Positions 32,372 through 33,396 of a DNA stretch of 33,396 bases are shown here, in pieces. This DNA is from Chloroflexota bacterium (GTDB lineage: Bacteria > Chloroflexota > Anaerolineae > Aggregatilineales > Phototrophicaceae). The stretch spans positions 1 to 33,396 of the forward strand of contig JAPPMO010000048.1 in NCBI GenBank assembly GCA_028873975.1. Reading direction: 5' to 3'. Position 1 is the stretch's first letter, and every line of letters starts with the position of its first letter. A program made the position numbers and the translations under genes. The notes beneath the pieces are model-generated. The model searched no databases, was not told where the DNA came from, and saw nothing but the letters and a program-made list of their open reading frames with translations.

Positions 32372-33327
32372 GCAGCGAAGGCGAGCCCCAAGAACAGGAG
32401 CTAAGCCAGACCGAGGCCGCTCCGCAGGACGTCTTCCCATCATCGGATGCCCGCTGGTGGGAAGGCGGTCAACAAATCGAATCCAAAGCCGAATTCGAAA
32501 CGCGCAAGCTCAACACGCAGTTGGATCGCATGACGCGCCGGCAATCCGGGCGGCGCTCAACCACACGCACCGATCGCAAACGCGGGCGCTATGTCCGCGC
32601 CAAGCAAGCTGGCGAGAAGCCGCGCGATATCGCCTTTGACGCCACCTTGCGCGCCGCCGCCCCCTTCCAAGTCGAACGAGCCGAGCAAAAGGGTGAAACC
32701 GGCATGGCTTATGCCCTGCGCAAAACCGACTTGCAGGAAAAAGTGCGCGTGCGGAAAGCGGCCAATTTGATCATGTTCACGGTAGACGCTTCCTGGAGCA
32801 TGGCGGTATCCGAGCGCATGCAAGCGACCAAAGGAGCCATCATGTCGCTTTTGACCGACGCCTACCAGCGCCGCGACCGCGTCGGCCTGGTGGTCTTTCA
32901 AAAGGACCGCGCCTCGCTGGTATTGCCGCCCACCAATTCCGTCGTGCTGGCGAAGCAAGCCATGTCGGATATTCCCGTTGGCGGCAAAACGCCGCTTTCC
33001 GCCGGGCTGCTGATGACATACGAAGCGGTCATGCGCGAGAAAAATCTGAATCCCGATGTCATGCCGATGATGATCTTGCTCACCGACGGCGCCGGCAACG
33101 TGTCCATCAGCGATTCCATCTCGCCGCAGGAAGAAGCGCATTCGATCGCGCGCAAAATCCACGAAGCCGAGATCCGTACCGTGACCATCAATATGGAGCA
33201 CGTCGCCTTCGACCAGGGCTTGGCGCAGCGCCTGGCCGATCAACTCGGCGGTCCCTGCTATACCCTGGCGCAGATCCGCGCCGAAAGCCTCTTGAATACG
33301 GTCCGTGCGGAAATGGACAAAATGTAG
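32353..33327 (+). CDS. Chelatase VWA part (ChlD C-terminal half), -1 frame
   Basis: This -1 frame is open from just after the TAA at 32350-32352 to the TAG at 33325-33327. It codes for an acidic linker 'SDSLSSEGEPQEQELSQTEA', the basic chelatase linker RRSTTRTDRKRGRYVRAKQA with 'DIAFDATLRAAAPFQ', and a von Willebrand A domain with the MIDAS residues DASWS (Asp at 32785), GGKTPL and LLTDGAGN. This is the normal C-terminal half of the medium subunit ChlD/BchD-like chelatase protein. An internal ATG at 32521 would give a 268-residue piece but cuts the linker and has no clear ribosome site. With the frameshift the full protein is about 692 residues. Whether the metal is magnesium or cobalt is not decided by this sequence; no cobN or chlH gene lies in the window. 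Confidence 0.85.
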   Translation, partial: KKSDSLSSEGEPQEQELSQTEAAPQDVFPSSDARWWEGGQQIESKAEFETRKLNTQLDRMTRRQSGRRSTTRTDRKRGRYVRAKQAGEKPRDIAFDATLRAAAPFQVERAEQKGETGMAYALRKTDLQEKVRVRKAANLIMFTVDASWSMAVSERMQATKGAIMSLLTDAYQRRDRVGLVVFQKDRASLVLPPTNSVVLAKQAMSDIPVGGKTPLSAGLLMTYEAVMREKNLNPDVMPMMILLTDGAGNVSISDSISPQEEAHSIARKIHEAEIRTVTINMEHVAFDQGLAQRLADQLGGPCYTLAQIRAESLLNTVRAEMDKM

Positions 33328-33396
33328 CACAATAGAATTAGCTAACTGACGTTACGCAGAGAACTGAATAGGCTGCAATGTTCCCAAAGTGTGAAA
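33328..33396. other. Intergenic tail at the window end
   Basis: The last 69 bases hold no gene or terminator that I can support. Confidence 0.3.

Noticed and set aside
33340..33396. A possible insertion-sequence end (CTGACGTTACGCA) near the window end
   Set aside because: There is no transposase, no second copy and no target duplication in the window to support it.
1..33396. CRISPR arrays, tRNA or rRNA genes
   Set aside because: I saw no regularly spaced direct repeats, no tRNA cloverleaf and no rRNA segments while reading the window; the only stable RNA gene found is the tmRNA.

Overview
The window looks like chromosomal DNA from a Chloroflexota (Anaerolineae-like) bacterium. The grounds are moderate GC with a taste for TTG/GTG starts, an alpha-beta fused glycyl-tRNA synthetase, a dnaG-rpoD pair, an MsmX-dependent style sugar ABC operon without its own ATPase, Gld-type ABC transporter genes with a DUF4340 protein, and an FHA protein with a Thr/Pro-rich tail. 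This assignment is an inference from protein character, not from a database match.

Layout. (1) 1-1005: a complete one-piece tmRNA gene (158-545) with promoter and terminator, then the stump of an IS transposase that runs into a copy of an intergenic repeat. (2) 1040-7395: a sugar-uptake and catabolism operon on the plus strand. It holds an RpiR-type regulator behind a strong promoter studded with three similar operator-like boxes, a solute-binding protein, two permeases, a class II ketose-bisphosphate aldolase and an archaeal-type ADP-dependent sugar kinase. (3) 7477-8262: a SAM methyltransferase, convergent with a minus-strand pair of an ABC-F ATPase and a large membrane protein. (4) 11928-14735: a divergent M19 dipeptidase homologue with altered metal ligands, a small four-helix membrane protein and a GT4 glycosyltransferase. 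(5) 14829-19377: a minus-strand dnaG-rpoD-nfi (endonuclease V) group. (6) 19516-28723: minus-strand fused glyS, a three-gene Gld-like ABC export/auxiliary operon, and a PfkB sugar kinase. (7) 28829-33327: a plus-strand FHA membrane protein, a repeat-bounded 180-bp intergenic element, and a chelatase gene whose AAA+ (ChlI-like) and VWA (ChlD-like) halves lie in two frames joined at a run of nine A residues.

The most striking item is that last gene. The two frames overlap only in a window of 16 bases between two stop codons, and that window contains the A-run. This is the arrangement expected of a programmed -1 frameshift (or transcriptional slippage) that makes a small and a medium chelatase subunit from one gene. 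Other points worth a second look are the ADP-dependent kinase in a bacterial sugar operon, the triple operator array, the dipeptidase with Asp and Asn in place of metal ligands, the atypical T-arm of the tmRNA, and the inverted-repeat element at 30957-31133, which is related to the repeat that abuts the transposase stump.
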